A stretch of DNA of 64,000 nt from Oceanimonas baumannii (GCF_002245495.1 NZ_NQJF01000004.1:222942-286941); one strand, 5' to 3'; counted from the stretch's first letter, positions 1-9,318 are shown. Notes: generated by a model from the sequence alone, not told the origin. Translations and numbers: made by a program.

Positions 1-2
1 TG

Positions 3-677
3 CTGCAACACCGTGGCCGTGATGGTTCCCCTCTGGAAGTGCTTTGGGGAGAACTGACGCCCAACCCGGTCGTACGCGAGCACGGGCTCAAATATCAGTT
101 AACATTGGGCCGCAATCAGAATAATGGCCTGTTTCAGGATATGCGCCTGGGCCGGCAATGGGTAAAAGAGCAAGCCAGAGGCAAGCGGGTGCTGAACCTG
201 TTTGCTTATACCTGCGGCTTTTCCGTAGCCGCCCTCGCCGGTGGTGCCGGGCATGTGGTGAATCTGGACATGGCCAAATCATCTCTGGCCCGGGGACGGG
301 ATAACCACCGGTTAAACCAGCATGATCTGAGCAAGGTCAGCTTTCTTGGCCACGAGCTGTTCAAATCCTGGGGCAAAGTACGCAAGCTGGGGCCTTATGA
401 GCTGATCATTATCGATCCGCCCTCATTCCAGAAAGGCAGTTTTGTCCTGACCAGAGATTACGGCAAAATTCTGCGCCGTCTGCCGGAACTGCTGACCAGC
501 CAGGGGATCGTGCTGGCCTGCGTAAACGATCCGGATGTCGACAGCCAGTTTCTGATCGATGGCATGCAGGAGCAGGCTCCCGAACTGCGCTTTACAGAGC
601 GCCTGAACAACCCGCCCGAATTTGCCGATATTCACTCCGAGTCCGGCCTCAAGGCACTGGTGTTCGCCCGGGGTTAA
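3..677 (+). CDS. Class I SAM-dependent methyltransferase, 5' truncated by window edge
   Basis: The reading frame is open to the first base of the window, so the true start lies outside; the in-frame GTG at 39 is internal. The visible part carries a Rossmann SAM-binding motif (NLFAYTCGFSVAA), an acidic residue ending the next strand (VNLDMAKSS) and a DPPSFQKG motif, the D/N-PP-F/Y signature of base methyltransferases. It resembles the catalytic half of the COG1092 RlmI/RlmK-like family, which methylates rRNA. The N-terminal part, such as a PUA domain, cannot be judged here. Its last 29 bases overlap the convergent permease gene. The exact substrate cannot be assigned. Confidence 0.85.
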   Translation: MQHRGRDGSPLEVLWGELTPNPVVREHGLKYQLTLGRNQNNGLFQDMRLGRQWVKEQARGKRVLNLFAYTCGFSVAALAGGAGHVVNLDMAKSSLARGRDNHRLNQHDLSKVSFLGHELFKSWGKVRKLGPYELIIIDPPSFQKGSFVLTRDYGKILRRLPELLTSQGIVLACVNDPDVDSQFLIDGMQEQAPELRFTERLNNPPEFADIHSESGLKALVFARG

Positions 678-1653
678 GGACAGCTGCTCCTTCACGAGCA
701 TATTTCTGTGCCAGTACGGCGCATACCATCAGCTGAATCTGATGAAAAAGCATCAGCGGCAGCAGTGCCGGCCCCAGCATGGCACCGCTGAACAGTACCT
801 TGGCCATGGGCACCCCCGTGGCCATGCTCTTTTTTGAGCCCGCAAACACAATGGTGATGCAATCTTCCCGGCTAAAGCCCAGGCTCCGGCCAAGCCAGGC
901 GGTCAGCCACAGCACCAGCGCCAGCAGCATGCAGCATACGGCGGTTAACACCATCAGTTTTGACACCGATACCGACTGCCACAGACCATCCACCACGGAC
1001 GCACTCAGTGCCGTATAGACCACCAGCAGAATCGAGCCCTGATCAATCCGGCCCAGCCAGCCCCGGTTACGATCCACAAAACCACCGATGACAGGGCGCA
1101 GCAGATGACCGGCCATAAAAGGCAGCAGCAGCTGAGCACTGATGGACAGAATGGAATCGAGCGGAGATACCACCTCACCGGCCTGCATATTGAGCAAGGC
1201 GGCTACCAGCAGCGGGGTCAGTACAATACCGATAATGCTGGAAGCAGAAGCACTGCAAACAGCTGCAGGCACATTCCCTCCCGCCAGAGAAGTAAAGGCA
1301 ATGGCGGACTGCACCGTGCCCGGCAGCACACACAAAAACAGCATGCCGATATAAAGCGGCTCACCCAGCAGCGGAAGCAGCATCGGTTTTAACAATACGC
1401 CAATTAACGGAAACATGACGAAGGTGCAGCCAAACACCAGCAGGTGCAAGCGCCAGTGCATAGCACCGGCCACAATGGCCTGCCGGGACAATTTGGCTCC
1501 GTGCATAAAAAACAGCAGGGCGATGGCCGCCGTGGTGAGCACATCAAAAAACACCGCACCCTGCCCCTGTGCCGGTAGCAAGGTAGCCACGGCCACCACG
1601 CCCAGCAGGATAAGAGTAAAGTTATCAAACAACAGACGTAAGGCTCTGAGCAT
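649..1653 (-). CDS. Bile acid:sodium symporter (SBF-like) family permease
   Basis: About 334 residues, almost entirely hydrophobic with roughly ten membrane segments, resembling the SBF-like family (PF13593-type, related to yeast Rch1 and bacterial YfeH). Motifs include FFMHGAKLS in an early segment and the polar stretch PGTVQSAIAFTSLAGGN typical of the crossing region. The frame extends upstream to 1782, but the extension is charged and untypical, while the ATG at 1653 gives the usual family start (MLRALRLLFDNFTL). It is divergent from an AraC-type gene 150 bp away that may regulate it. The substrate (organic anion or other solute) is unknown. Confidence 0.85.
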   Translation of the reverse strand: MLRALRLLFDNFTLILLGVVAVATLLPAQGQGAVFFDVLTTAAIALLFFMHGAKLSRQAIVAGAMHWRLHLLVFGCTFVMFPLIGVLLKPMLLPLLGEPLYIGMLFLCVLPGTVQSAIAFTSLAGGNVPAAVCSASASSIIGIVLTPLLVAALLNMQAGEVVSPLDSILSISAQLLLPFMAGHLLRPVIGGFVDRNRGWLGRIDQGSILLVVYTALSASVVDGLWQSVSVSKLMVLTAVCCMLLALVLWLTAWLGRSLGFSREDCITIVFAGSKKSMATGVPMAKVLFSGAMLGPALLPLMLFHQIQLMVCAVLAQKYAREGAAVLNPGRTPVP

Positions 1654-1803
1654 TTCAACATCCCGGTTGTGGCAAATACGATGCACAGTATAATCCGGGA
1701 ATAAATGTAATTTTATCGGTAAAAAGAGATTAAATATCGCGAAAAGGACATCCAGCAACAACTGCTTGATCAGCTTGCTCAACTGGAGCAGTTACCCAGG
1801 CCC

Positions 1804-2544
1804 GTGCTGGGGCAGCGGTGGTCTCTGCCCAATCAGGCCATTCACACCCAGCACGCCCACCCCTGGGTACAACTGTCTTATGCTGCCGAAGGCGTACTGA
1901 TGGTAGACACCCCGCACGCGCGCTTTGTGGCCCCGCCCAACCGGGCTGTGTGGATCCCGCCGGGTCTGACCCACGGAGTGCAGTGTGCCACCGGCACCCA
2001 AATCCGCAGCCTGTATATTGCGCCTGCCGCCATCCCTCCCCGTCCTTGCGAAGTGGTACACATCAGCCCCTTACTCAGAGAGCTTATCCTGGCGTTCAGC
2101 CATTTCGAGGAGGAATACAATGAAGCCGGTGCTGAAGGCCGGCTGGTGTCCGTGCTGCTGGACAGGCTGGCCATGGCTCCGGCCTGTGCGCTGATGCTGC
2201 CCTGGCCGGCAGATAAAAAGCTGGCCGGCATTTGCCACTACCTGGCCGAGCATCCGGACTGCCGCCGGCCCATGCAGCATTTCAGTCGTCAGCTTGGCGT
2301 CAGTGACAAGACCCTTGGTCGCTATTTTGTGCGTGATACCGGCATGAATTTTCGTCAGTGGCGTCAGCGTGCCCGTCTGCTGGCCGCCCTGCCTCTGCTG
2401 GAGAAAAGACAACGTATTACCGACGTGGCTCTGGAATGCGGCTACGACAGTCTGTCTGCCTTTATTGCCGCCTTTAGCCAGCTGCTGGGCTGCACACCCG
2501 GCGATTTTATGTCCAGAAAAGAGCACAGAGCCGATAATAAATAA
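1804..2544 (+). CDS. AraC-family transcriptional regulator with N-terminal cupin
   Basis: About 246 residues. The N-terminal half is a cupin-like sensor (HAHPWVQLSYAAEGVL, then PPNRAVWIPPGLTHGV). The C-terminal hundred residues form two helix-turn-helix units: the first around FSRQLGVSDKTLGRYFVRDTG, the second around RITDVALECGYDSLSAFIAAFSQ, followed by the PGDF motif that closes AraC domains. The start is uncertain: GTG at 1804 is the first ordinary start codon, yet the frame stays open and protein-like upstream to about 1723 without ATG or GTG, so a rarer start may be used. It probably controls the divergent SBF permease gene. Confidence 0.85.
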   Translation: MLGQRWSLPNQAIHTQHAHPWVQLSYAAEGVLMVDTPHARFVAPPNRAVWIPPGLTHGVQCATGTQIRSLYIAPAAIPPRPCEVVHISPLLRELILAFSHFEEEYNEAGAEGRLVSVLLDRLAMAPACALMLPWPADKKLAGICHYLAEHPDCRRPMQHFSRQLGVSDKTLGRYFVRDTGMNFRQWRQRARLLAALPLLEKRQRITDVALECGYDSLSAFIAAFSQLLGCTPGDFMSRKEHRADNK

Positions 2545-2597
2545 AAGATGACAAGATATGACCTAATATTTTATTCCATAACCTTCTCGCTATTTGG

Positions 2598-2603
2598 TAC
2601 AAT
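2598..2603 (+). promoter_or_regulatory. Possible -10 element for the riboswitch transcript
   Basis: TACAAT lies 8 bases upstream of the first aptamer helix, with a weak -35 match (TTCCAT, 2574-2579) 18 bases further up. Transcription would then begin at or near the first base of the riboswitch. This is inferred from position and consensus only. Confidence 0.4.
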
Positions 2604-2610
2604 TCACGCT

Positions 2611-2790
2611 CTGCAGGAGAGAGAAGTCAGTCAGGCTTCCGCCGAAGGCGCAAACTCCCATAAACGCTCAGGCAAAAGAACTGCAGTTCATCAACAAGCC
2701 CACTGGAGAGCGGTTGCCAACAGCAACCCACCGAAGGAGCAAGCGGCACTCACCGCATAAACTCTCAGGTTCAGAGGACAGGGGGAGGGG
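2611..2790 (+). ncRNA. Tandem glycine riboswitch
   Basis: Two consecutive aptamers show the conserved glycine-riboswitch blocks. Aptamer 1 (2611-2686) opens with CTGCAGGAGAG and closes with CTCAGGCAAAAGAACTGCAG, the CTGCAG ends pairing as P1, with CCGAAGGCGCAAAC inside. Aptamer 2 (about 2698-2786) has CTGGAGAG, CACCGAAGGAGCAAG and ACTCTCAGGTTCAGAGGAC in the expected order. The linker between them is about a dozen bases. The element precedes a TRIC-type channel gene. CAGGGG (2779-2784), which overlaps the 3' strand of P1 of aptamer 2, can instead pair with CCCCTG (2809-2814) abutting the start codon. Glycine binding would therefore be expected to free the start site (an ON switch); that mechanism is my inference. 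Confidence 0.92.
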
Positions 2791-2814
2791 CAATTATTCT
2801 ATGCAGGACCCCTG

Positions 2815-3435
2815 ATGCTTATTTCTGTCTATCTGATTGCCATCACTGCCGAAGCCATGTCCGGCGCACTGGCCGCGGGACGCCGCAATATGGATCTGTT
2901 CGGTGTCAGCCTGGTTGCCTTTCTGACCGCACTGGGCGGCGGTACGGTACGCGATATCATGCTCGGCAATTTTCCTATTACCTGGACCCAGCACCCCGGC
3001 TATATTTACCTCACCATTGGTGCCGGCCTGGCAACGATTCCCATTGCCCGCATCATGCACCGGCTGCACCGGCTGTTCCTGCTGCTTGATGCCGCCGGCC
3101 TTATTGCCTTTACCATTATCGGCTGTAATGTCGCGCAGGATCTGGGCTATTCACTGCCGATTGTGGTGATGGCCGGCATTACCACAGGTATTTTCGGGGG
3201 TATACTGCGTGATGTGCTATGTAACCGCACGCCCCAAGTGTTGCGCCATGAGCTTTACGCCAGCGTATCCCTGCTGGTCGCCCTGCTCTATCTGCTGCTG
3301 TGCTATCTTGGCATAGAGGAAAACATCAATATACTCATCTCGTTTGGCGTGGGTCTGGCCATCAGATTAAGTGCCATTCGGTGGGGATGGTCACTGCCGG
3401 TATTTTCCTATTCACCAGAGCGCTGGCATGGATGA
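2815..3435 (+). CDS. TRIC/UPF0126 (YadS-like) family membrane protein
   Basis: 206 residues with about seven membrane segments. The two glycine-rich repeats typical of the family are visible: GGGTVRDIMLG near residue 45 and GGILRDVLC near residue 130, the internal duplication seen in TRIC-type trimeric channels. Bacterial members are inner-membrane channels whose physiological solute is not settled. The gene lies directly behind a tandem glycine riboswitch, which suggests a role in glycine export, uptake or a response to excess glycine. The start ATG at 2815 directly follows CCCCTG, the strand that can pair with the riboswitch; an AGGA at 2804-2807 may serve as ribosome-binding site. Confidence 0.9.
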   Translation: MLISVYLIAITAEAMSGALAAGRRNMDLFGVSLVAFLTALGGGTVRDIMLGNFPITWTQHPGYIYLTIGAGLATIPIARIMHRLHRLFLLLDAAGLIAFTIIGCNVAQDLGYSLPIVVMAGITTGIFGGILRDVLCNRTPQVLRHELYASVSLLVALLYLLLCYLGIEENINILISFGVGLAIRLSAIRWGWSLPVFSYSPERWHG

Positions 3436-3483
3436 GCCCGCTACCCTCCTCAGATGAACTTGCGTTGGCTCGACAGACACGAC

Positions 3484-3528
3484 GGTCGGTGATGTCCGGT
3501 AACCTCCCGGGGTGATCACCGACCTTTT
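3484..3528 (+). terminator. Rho-independent terminator after the TRIC gene
   Basis: GGTCGGTGAT (3484-3493) pairs perfectly with ATCACCGACC (3515-3524) and is followed by TTTT. It lies 49 bases past the stop codon of the TRIC gene. Confidence 0.7.
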
Positions 3529-3594
3529 ACAGCAACATTTTCTCGGCTGAAAATGCCATTGTGATTATTACTTCAGTTTCACGGAATCCTGCAT

Positions 3595-4635
3595 ATGAGC
3601 CAGTGGACCCGCACCGCCCTTAAAATTCTTTCCAGCGATCAACTGCGCACCTCGGATACCCACCTGTACCGGCTGGATATCCCTGCCCTGCAAGGCATTG
3701 ATATTTATCTGAAGGATGAAAGTACCCATCCCACCGGCAGCCTTAAACACCGGCTGGCCCGCTCGCTGTTTCTGCATGCCATCTGCAGTGGCAAAGTTCG
3801 TGAGGGAACCCATGTGGTGGAAGCATCGTCCGGCAGCACGGCGGTATCGGAAGCCTATTTTGCCAAGCTGCTTGGTCTGCCTTTTACCGCCGTCATGCCT
3901 GCGTCCACCACCCGCAGTAAAATCACCCAGGTCGAGCGGTTAGGTGGCCGCTGTCATTTTGTGGATCACGCCGCTCAGGTGTATGCTGCTGCCGAACAGC
4001 TGGCACGGGAAACCGGGGGCCACTATATGGATCAGTTCACCTATGCCGAACGGGCTACCGACTGGCGCGGCAATAACAATATTGCCGAAAGCATTTTCCG
4101 CCAGCTGACCGAAGAGCCTCATCCAGAGCCTGAAGCCATTGTGATGAGTGCCGGTACCGGCGGTACCTCCGCGACCCTTGGTCGCTATATCCGCTACGCT
4201 GGCCTGAATACGCAACTGGTAGTGGTGGATCCGGAAAACTCGGTGTTTTATGACAGTTACCAGCAACGGGACAGCACACTGACCAGCCAGGCCAGCGGCC
4301 GGATTGAAGGCATTGGCCGTCCACAAGTCGAGGCATCCTTTCTGCCAGAAGTCATTGATCGCATGATAAAAGTACCCGATGCCGCCAGCATTGCCACCAT
4401 TCACTGGCTGGAGCAGATACTGGGGCGCAAGGCCGGTGGCTCTACCGGTACCAATTTGTGGGGGGTGCTGCAACTGGCACAGGAAATGCAAAAAGCCGGC
4501 AAAACCGGCTCCCTGGTCACCCTGATGTGCGATGGCGGCGAGCGCTATCTGGACACCTACTACAACGCCGGCTGGGTGGCCGAACATATCGGCGATATCA
4601 CGCCCTGGAGCGAGCAGCTGGCGCGGTTGGGCTAG
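3595..4635 (+). CDS. PLP-dependent cysteine synthase-family enzyme
   Basis: 346 residues of fold-type II PLP enzyme. The motif [10 protein letters not shown] near residue 51 carries the expected Schiff-base lysine; [11 protein letters not shown] is the substrate-binding loop, [16 protein letters not shown] the phosphate-binding glycine loop, and [11 protein letters not shown] lies near the C terminus. The sequence departs from CysK/CysM and reads more like the Cds1 group of cysteine desulfhydrases (start [17 protein letters not shown]), so degradation of cysteine to pyruvate, sulfide and ammonia is as likely as synthesis. It stands alone between a terminator and a convergent RND operon. Confidence 0.85.
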   Translation: MSQWTRTALKILSSDQLRTSDTHLYRLDIPALQGIDIYLKDESTHPTGSLKHRLARSLFLHAICSGKVREGTHVVEASSGSTAVSEAYFAKLLGLPFTAVMPASTTRSKITQVERLGGRCHFVDHAAQVYAAAEQLARETGGHYMDQFTYAERATDWRGNNNIAESIFRQLTEEPHPEPEAIVMSAGTGGTSATLGRYIRYAGLNTQLVVVDPENSVFYDSYQQRDSTLTSQASGRIEGIGRPQVEASFLPEVIDRMIKVPDAASIATIHWLEQILGRKAGGSTGTNLWGVLQLAQEMQKAGKTGSLVTLMCDGGERYLDTYYNAGWVAEHIGDITPWSEQLARLG

Positions 4636-4728
4636 CCAATCACAGATCGTCAAAGAGAGCACCATGCGAAGCATCAGTGCGGTTGCACTCCGCCGACACG
4701 CTTCAAGCCCATCCGTGGAGCTGACCGC

Positions 4729-7700
4729 TTAACGTTCCCTCGAAGAGGGCTTCCGCTCCGCCCTCAGTACCAGCATACAGGGAGTGAGCAGCAGTGTGAG
4801 CAAGGTGGCAAAGGCCAGTCCGCCGGCAATGGCGCTGGACAGCTGAGTCCACCACTGCGTAGAGGGAGCACCGATGCCCAGTGCCGGAGCCGGCAAATCC
4901 ACATTCACCCCCAACACCATGGGCATCAGCCCCAGTATGGTGGTAATGGCCGTCAGCAACACCGGCCGCAAGCGCAGACAGCCGGTTTCCAGCGCGGCTT
5001 GTGCCGGGCTCATGCCATCGGCCCGCAACTGGTTAAAGGTATCGATCAGCACAATGTTGTTGTTCACGACAATACCTGCCAGCGCAATAATGCCCATGCC
5101 CACCATCACCACCCCAAAAGACTGGCCATTCAGCAACAGCCCCATCAGTACACCGGCGGTAGAAAACACGATGGCCGAGAGCACCAGTGCGGTCTGATAC
5201 AGGCTGTTGAACTGGGTGACCAGAATCAGCGTCATCAGTAAAATGGCCACCACAAAGGCGGTGCTCAGGAATGCCGCAGCTTCCCGCTGATCTGCATTTT
5301 CCCCGGCCAGCGTTAACACCACCCCCTCGGGCAACTCCACGCCGCTTTGCTGCAGGGCACCAAGCCGTTCGTCCAGCCGGAAACCCTCGGCAATATCGGC
5401 CCTGACGGTAACGGTGCGCCGGCCATTAACCCGGTGCAAGGTGCCCACCTTGGGGGCCGGAGTCAGGGCCACAAACTCGCTCAGAGGTACCTGACCACGG
5501 GGGGTATGAAGCGTGAGACGGGAAAGCTGATCTACCGAGCGCCAGTGGCGAGGCAGACGCACACGAATATCCACCTCATCGCTGGCATCTTCCGGCCGGT
5601 AGCTGGCCAGGCGCAGACCATTGGTCACCAGTTGTACCGCATTGCCCACACTGAGCACATCCGCCCCCATCCGCGCGGCGGCCTCTCTGTTCACCTCCAG
5701 CCGCCATTCAATGCCCGGCAGGCTGCGATCATCCTCAATATCCGTAAAACCGCCGAGCTGACTCATGGCGCTGCGCAACTGCTCTGTCGCCAGCCCCAAT
5801 TGTTGATCGTCGTTGCCTGACAAGCGGATTTCCACTGGCTTGCCGCCTCCAGGCCCCATCTGCTGCTCACGAAACTCCAGCACAACACCGGGAATGTCAG
5901 CGGTACGCGCCAGCATGGTTTCCCGGATGGCTCTGGCAGGGCGGCGTAGATACCAGTCAATAAACTGAAACTGCAACACGCCAATCACATCACTGCCCAT
6001 CTGGCCATCCGCCATGGCAAAACTTCGGGCATAAAGCGCCTTCACCTCGGTCAGCCCGGTCAGCCGGCTTTCCACTTCCCGCAGCAACGCATCCTTTTCA
6101 TAGACAGACAAATCCCCTCTGGCCCGTACCTGCAACTGGGCACTGTCTGGCTCGATATCTGGGAAAAACTCCACTCCGTGGTTAAAGCGGCTATAACCGG
6201 CATAAATAAGGGCAATCAGCCCCAATGTGCCCAGCAGCGTCAGCCCCGGTCGGCGCAACAACCAGGCCAGCAGTCTGCGGTAGTACGCCAGACCGGGTAC
6301 CACGACCGGAGTTCTGGGCTGACGGCCCTCCCGGCCCAGCCCTCCCATGGTGGGCAGAAACACCAGCGCCATGGCCAGCGATGCCAGTAGGCAGATAATG
6401 ACAGTGGCAGGCAGATATTGCATAAACTGCCCGACCACACCTGGCCAGAACAGCAACGGCATAAACACCGCCAGCGTGGTAATGGTAGAAGCGATCACTG
6501 GCCAGCTCATACGGTGTGCCGCATTGATCCAGGCTTCTTTGGTCGACTGACCTTCATGCAGATAGCGATCCGCCAGCTCGCTCACGACAATGGCCCCGTC
6601 CACCAGCATGCCCGCCACCAGGATCAGCGCAAACAGCACGATAATGTTCATGGTAAAGCCAATACCCCAGATGATCAGGATACCGGCAAAAAAGGCCCCG
6701 GGAATGGTCAGCCCTACCATCACCGCCGAGCGTACGCCCATGGTGGCAAGAATAAGAATGAGCACCAGCACCACGGCGGTCAGCACATTGTTAAGCAGAT
6801 CCGACAGCATGGTCTCAATCTGGGTGGATTGATCCATGATATAGTCAATTTCCACGCCGGCGGGCAGCAAGGGCTGTGCCTGAGCCAGCAGTGTCTTGAC
6901 CTGCTCAATGGTCTGAATAATATTGGCACCGGCGCGCTTGCTTACCTCCAGCACCAGACCCGGCTGACCATTAATACGGGCAAAGCCCGCCGGATCCTTG
7001 AAGGTACGACGGATAGTGGCCACATCGCCAAAGGTCACCACTCTGTCGCCACTGACCCGGAGTGGCAGGCCCAGCACATCATCCAGATCCTCGATAACGC
7101 CGGGCACCTTAATGGCCATGCGGCCGGCTCCCGTGTCCAGACTGCCTGCAGCCACCAGCCGGTTGTTGCGGGAGACCAGATTAAACAGTTGCGTATAGTC
7201 AATGCCGTAACTGTCGAGCACCTGTGGATCGACCAGGATTTCGAGCAAGTCTTCCCGATCGCCGCCAATGTCCACTTCCAGCACTTCGGCAATGCCTTCA
7301 ATTTCGTCTTTCAGCCTGCGGGCAATCATCACCAGCTCGCTTTCCGCAAGCGGACCCGACAGCGCCACCGACAGCACCGGAAACAACGCCACGTTGATCT
7401 CATGCACTATCGGCTCATCCGCTTCCTGAGGCAACTCGCTCCGCGCCGAGTCTACTTTTTCACGCACTTCCTGCAGTGCCAGTTTCGGATCAAAACCAGC
7501 ATCGAATTCCAGCATCACGGAGGCATGACCTTCACTGGCGGTGGAGGTCATTTTTTTCACCCCTTCCAGGGTGCGCAGCTCCTGCTCCATGGGCCGGACC
7601 AGCAGCCGCTCTCCGTCTTCCGGGCTGATGCCCTCCAGTGCCATGGACACATACATCATGGGAATGGTGACATCCGGATTGGCTTCTTTCGGGATCACCA

Positions 7701-7791
7701 GATACGCGCCCACTCCCCCTGCCAGCAATAAAATAAAGGCGAACAGCGTAGCGCGACTGCGATAAACGGCAGCCCGGATCAGGGTCCTCAT
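4729..7791 (-). CDS. RND-family efflux pump inner-membrane permease
   Basis: 1020 residues with the AcrB-like layout: one N-terminal membrane helix, a large periplasmic domain, six helices, a second periplasmic domain and six helices. Near residue 400 the segment GMLVDGAIVVSELADR corresponds to the proton-relay helix; where AcrB has two neighbouring aspartates this protein has Asp-Gly, keeping only the first. It is translationally coupled (ATGA overlap) to the upstream adaptor gene. No outer-membrane factor gene is adjacent, so a TolC-like channel elsewhere in the genome is presumably used. Substrates are unknown; an HAE1-type drug or amphiphile pump is most likely. Confidence 0.92.
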   Translation of the reverse strand: MRTLIRAAVYRSRATLFAFILLLAGGVGAYLVIPKEANPDVTIPMMYVSMALEGISPEDGERLLVRPMEQELRTLEGVKKMTSTASEGHASVMLEFDAGFDPKLALQEVREKVDSARSELPQEADEPIVHEINVALFPVLSVALSGPLAESELVMIARRLKDEIEGIAEVLEVDIGGDREDLLEILVDPQVLDSYGIDYTQLFNLVSRNNRLVAAGSLDTGAGRMAIKVPGVIEDLDDVLGLPLRVSGDRVVTFGDVATIRRTFKDPAGFARINGQPGLVLEVSKRAGANIIQTIEQVKTLLAQAQPLLPAGVEIDYIMDQSTQIETMLSDLLNNVLTAVVLVLILILATMGVRSAVMVGLTIPGAFFAGILIIWGIGFTMNIIVLFALILVAGMLVDGAIVVSELADRYLHEGQSTKEAWINAAHRMSWPVIASTITTLAVFMPLLFWPGVVGQFMQYLPATVIICLLASLAMALVFLPTMGGLGREGRQPRTPVVVPGLAYYRRLLAWLLRRPGLTLLGTLGLIALIYAGYSRFNHGVEFFPDIEPDSAQLQVRARGDLSVYEKDALLREVESRLTGLTEVKALYARSFAMADGQMGSDVIGVLQFQFIDWYLRRPARAIRETMLARTADIPGVVLEFREQQMGPGGGKPVEIRLSGNDDQQLGLATEQLRSAMSQLGGFTDIEDDRSLPGIEWRLEVNREAAARMGADVLSVGNAVQLVTNGLRLASYRPEDASDEVDIRVRLPRHWRSVDQLSRLTLHTPRGQVPLSEFVALTPAPKVGTLHRVNGRRTVTVRADIAEGFRLDERLGALQQSGVELPEGVVLTLAGENADQREAAAFLSTAFVVAILLMTLILVTQFNSLYQTALVLSAIVFSTAGVLMGLLLNGQSFGVVMVGMGIIALAGIVVNNNIVLIDTFNQLRADGMSPAQAALETGCLRLRPVLLTAITTILGLMPMVLGVNVDLPAPALGIGAPSTQWWTQLSSAIAGGLAFATLLTLLLTPCMLVLRAERKPSSRER

Positions 7792-8900
7792 TGCGCCGTC
7801 TCCTGCACCATCACCGCGTCACCGATACCGGCAAAGCCAGCCCCCCGGGTGACCACTCTGAGCTGATCAGGCAGGCCGGTCACCCAGGCTTCATCCGGGG
7901 TAATGGCCAGTACGGTCAGCGGAAGCAATTGCAGCCGGTTTTGCGTATCCACCACATACACACCGGTGCGCCCCTGCTCATCCAGCGCCAGCAGCGACGG
8001 AGACAGACGATGGGCCGGCCGCACCGGCAGACTGATGTTCAGCTCGGCACTGGCCCCTGCCAGACGCCACGCCTGCGGATTGGAAAAGCGGGCCTCCACC
8101 GCAAAACTGCGGGTATCCGCATCGGCGGCAACCGCCACAAAGGTCAGCGTTCCTGCCAGCTCACGACCATCCAGCGAGCTGGCAGTGACCGGCAGTCCCG
8201 GCCTCAGGCCGGCTACTTGCTGCTGAGGCACATAGGCCGTCAGTTTCAGTTCGTCAGCATTAACCAGGGTCAGCAAGGCATCGCCGGCAACCACATAGTC
8301 TCCTGCTTCGACATGACGGACATCAACGATACCGACAAAAGGTGCAATGGGCCGGCTGTCATCCAGTGCCAGCCTGGCCTGGGTCAGGGCCGCGGCCGCC
8401 TGGGCATCGGCGGAGCGGCGCATCAGCAGCTCGGTGGCGGCAATCAGGCCTTTTTGCTGCAGACGTTCGGCGGCTTGCAGCTCGGCTGCCCGCAAGGCCC
8501 GCTCCGCCTCAGCACGGACCAGACTGGCCCGGCGATCATCAATGCTGAGAGTCAGCAGCTTATCGCCTTCCGCAACCGCTTGCCCCAATACTGCCAGTTG
8601 CTCCACCACCCCCTCGGTACGGGCCCGCACCACAACATGATGCAGGGCCTGCAGCTGCCCCTGCACCTTCAGCAGAGGCTGATAAGGCCCGGCGTGCATA
8701 TTTTGCACCTGCACCGTCACTGCCGGACTTGGCACGGAGGTGCCAGCCGCCGCTTCAGGTGCCTGCTCGGCAGCCTGATAAAGCGTGCCCCGCCACAGCC
8801 AGAACAGCACCACTGCCAGCACCGCCCCTCCCCAAACCAGCTTTTTATTACTGGTTACCCGCTTACGCCAAGCCGTTGATGCCATGTTATTTCCGTTCAT
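7788..8900 (-). CDS. RND efflux periplasmic adaptor (membrane fusion protein)
   Basis: 370 residues. An N-terminal membrane anchor (KLVWGGAVLAVVLFWLW) is followed by a lipoyl-like half (VVVRARTEGVVEQL), a short alpha-hairpin (RAEAERALRAAELQAAERLQQ) and beta-barrel and membrane-proximal domains, the order of HlyD/AcrA-type adaptors. Two starts are possible: ATG at 8900 (MNGNN) and ATG at 8885 (MASTAW); a GGA about eight bases upstream slightly favours 8885. Its stop overlaps the permease start by ATGA, so the two form one operon. It would bridge the permease to an outer-membrane channel. Confidence 0.9.
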   Translation of the reverse strand: MNGNNMASTAWRKRVTSNKKLVWGGAVLAVVLFWLWRGTLYQAAEQAPEAAAGTSVPSPAVTVQVQNMHAGPYQPLLKVQGQLQALHHVVVRARTEGVVEQLAVLGQAVAEGDKLLTLSIDDRRASLVRAEAERALRAAELQAAERLQQKGLIAATELLMRRSADAQAAAALTQARLALDDSRPIAPFVGIVDVRHVEAGDYVVAGDALLTLVNADELKLTAYVPQQQVAGLRPGLPVTASSLDGRELAGTLTFVAVAADADTRSFAVEARFSNPQAWRLAGASAELNISLPVRPAHRLSPSLLALDEQGRTGVYVVDTQNRLQLLPLTVLAITPDEAWVTGLPDQLRVVTRGAGFAGIGDAVMVQETAQ

Positions 8901-9036
8901 CCCGCGTTATCTCTCAGCATATCAAGTTGATCATGGCTCAGACAGCCTTGATACAGTTCAAAAAATCAGCACAGTTATTGACTGGGAAGTCAGTCAGGCG
9001 TCGTGTGCACACAAATAGATATCTGGTTAACCACCT

Positions 9037-9258
9037 ATGAGTAATCAACGTTTGCTGGCCCTGGCCAATCGTTCCATGGTGGTGTTTCTGGTGCTGTTCT
9101 GCGGCTCACTCAGCATCGCCTGGCTGGGTGAACGGTCATTGCCGGTCGGTGCCACCGTTTTTATGCACCTAACGCTGGTACTGACTGCCGCATTATTCAA
9201 AATTGCCTACGTGACTCGCCTTATCGCGCAGGACCGAATGAGGCAACCGCTGGTGTAG
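9037..9258 (+). CDS. Small two-helix membrane protein, unknown function
   Basis: 73 residues with two hydrophobic helices (about residues 12-30 and 42-62) joined by a short charged loop (GERSLPVG), ending in a basic tail (RLIAQDRMRQ). It is not a shadow of another gene and occupies its own space between a divergent adaptor gene and the convergent purK. No clear Shine-Dalgarno sequence precedes the ATG. I do not recognise the family beyond an uncharacterised inner-membrane protein. Confidence 0.6.
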   Translation: MSNQRLLALANRSMVVFLVLFCGSLSIAWLGERSLPVGATVFMHLTLVLTAALFKIAYVTRLIAQDRMRQPLV

Positions 9259-9271
9259 CGCCAAGCTCCAA

Positions 9272-9295
9272 TAAAAAGCCCCGCAGAAGCGGGGC
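9272..9295 (-). terminator. Terminator of purEK
   Basis: On the minus strand GCCCCGC, loop TTCT, GCGGGGC is followed by TTTTTAT, 24 bases past the purK stop. On the plus strand the U-run is poor, so it mainly serves purEK. Confidence 0.8.
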
Positions 9296-9318
9296 CTTAA
9301 CCGGGTTTGTTGCTGTAC

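Noticed and set aside
6418..7731. 437-codon plus-strand frame
   Set aside because: Antisense of the RND permease; no domain or ribosome-binding site.
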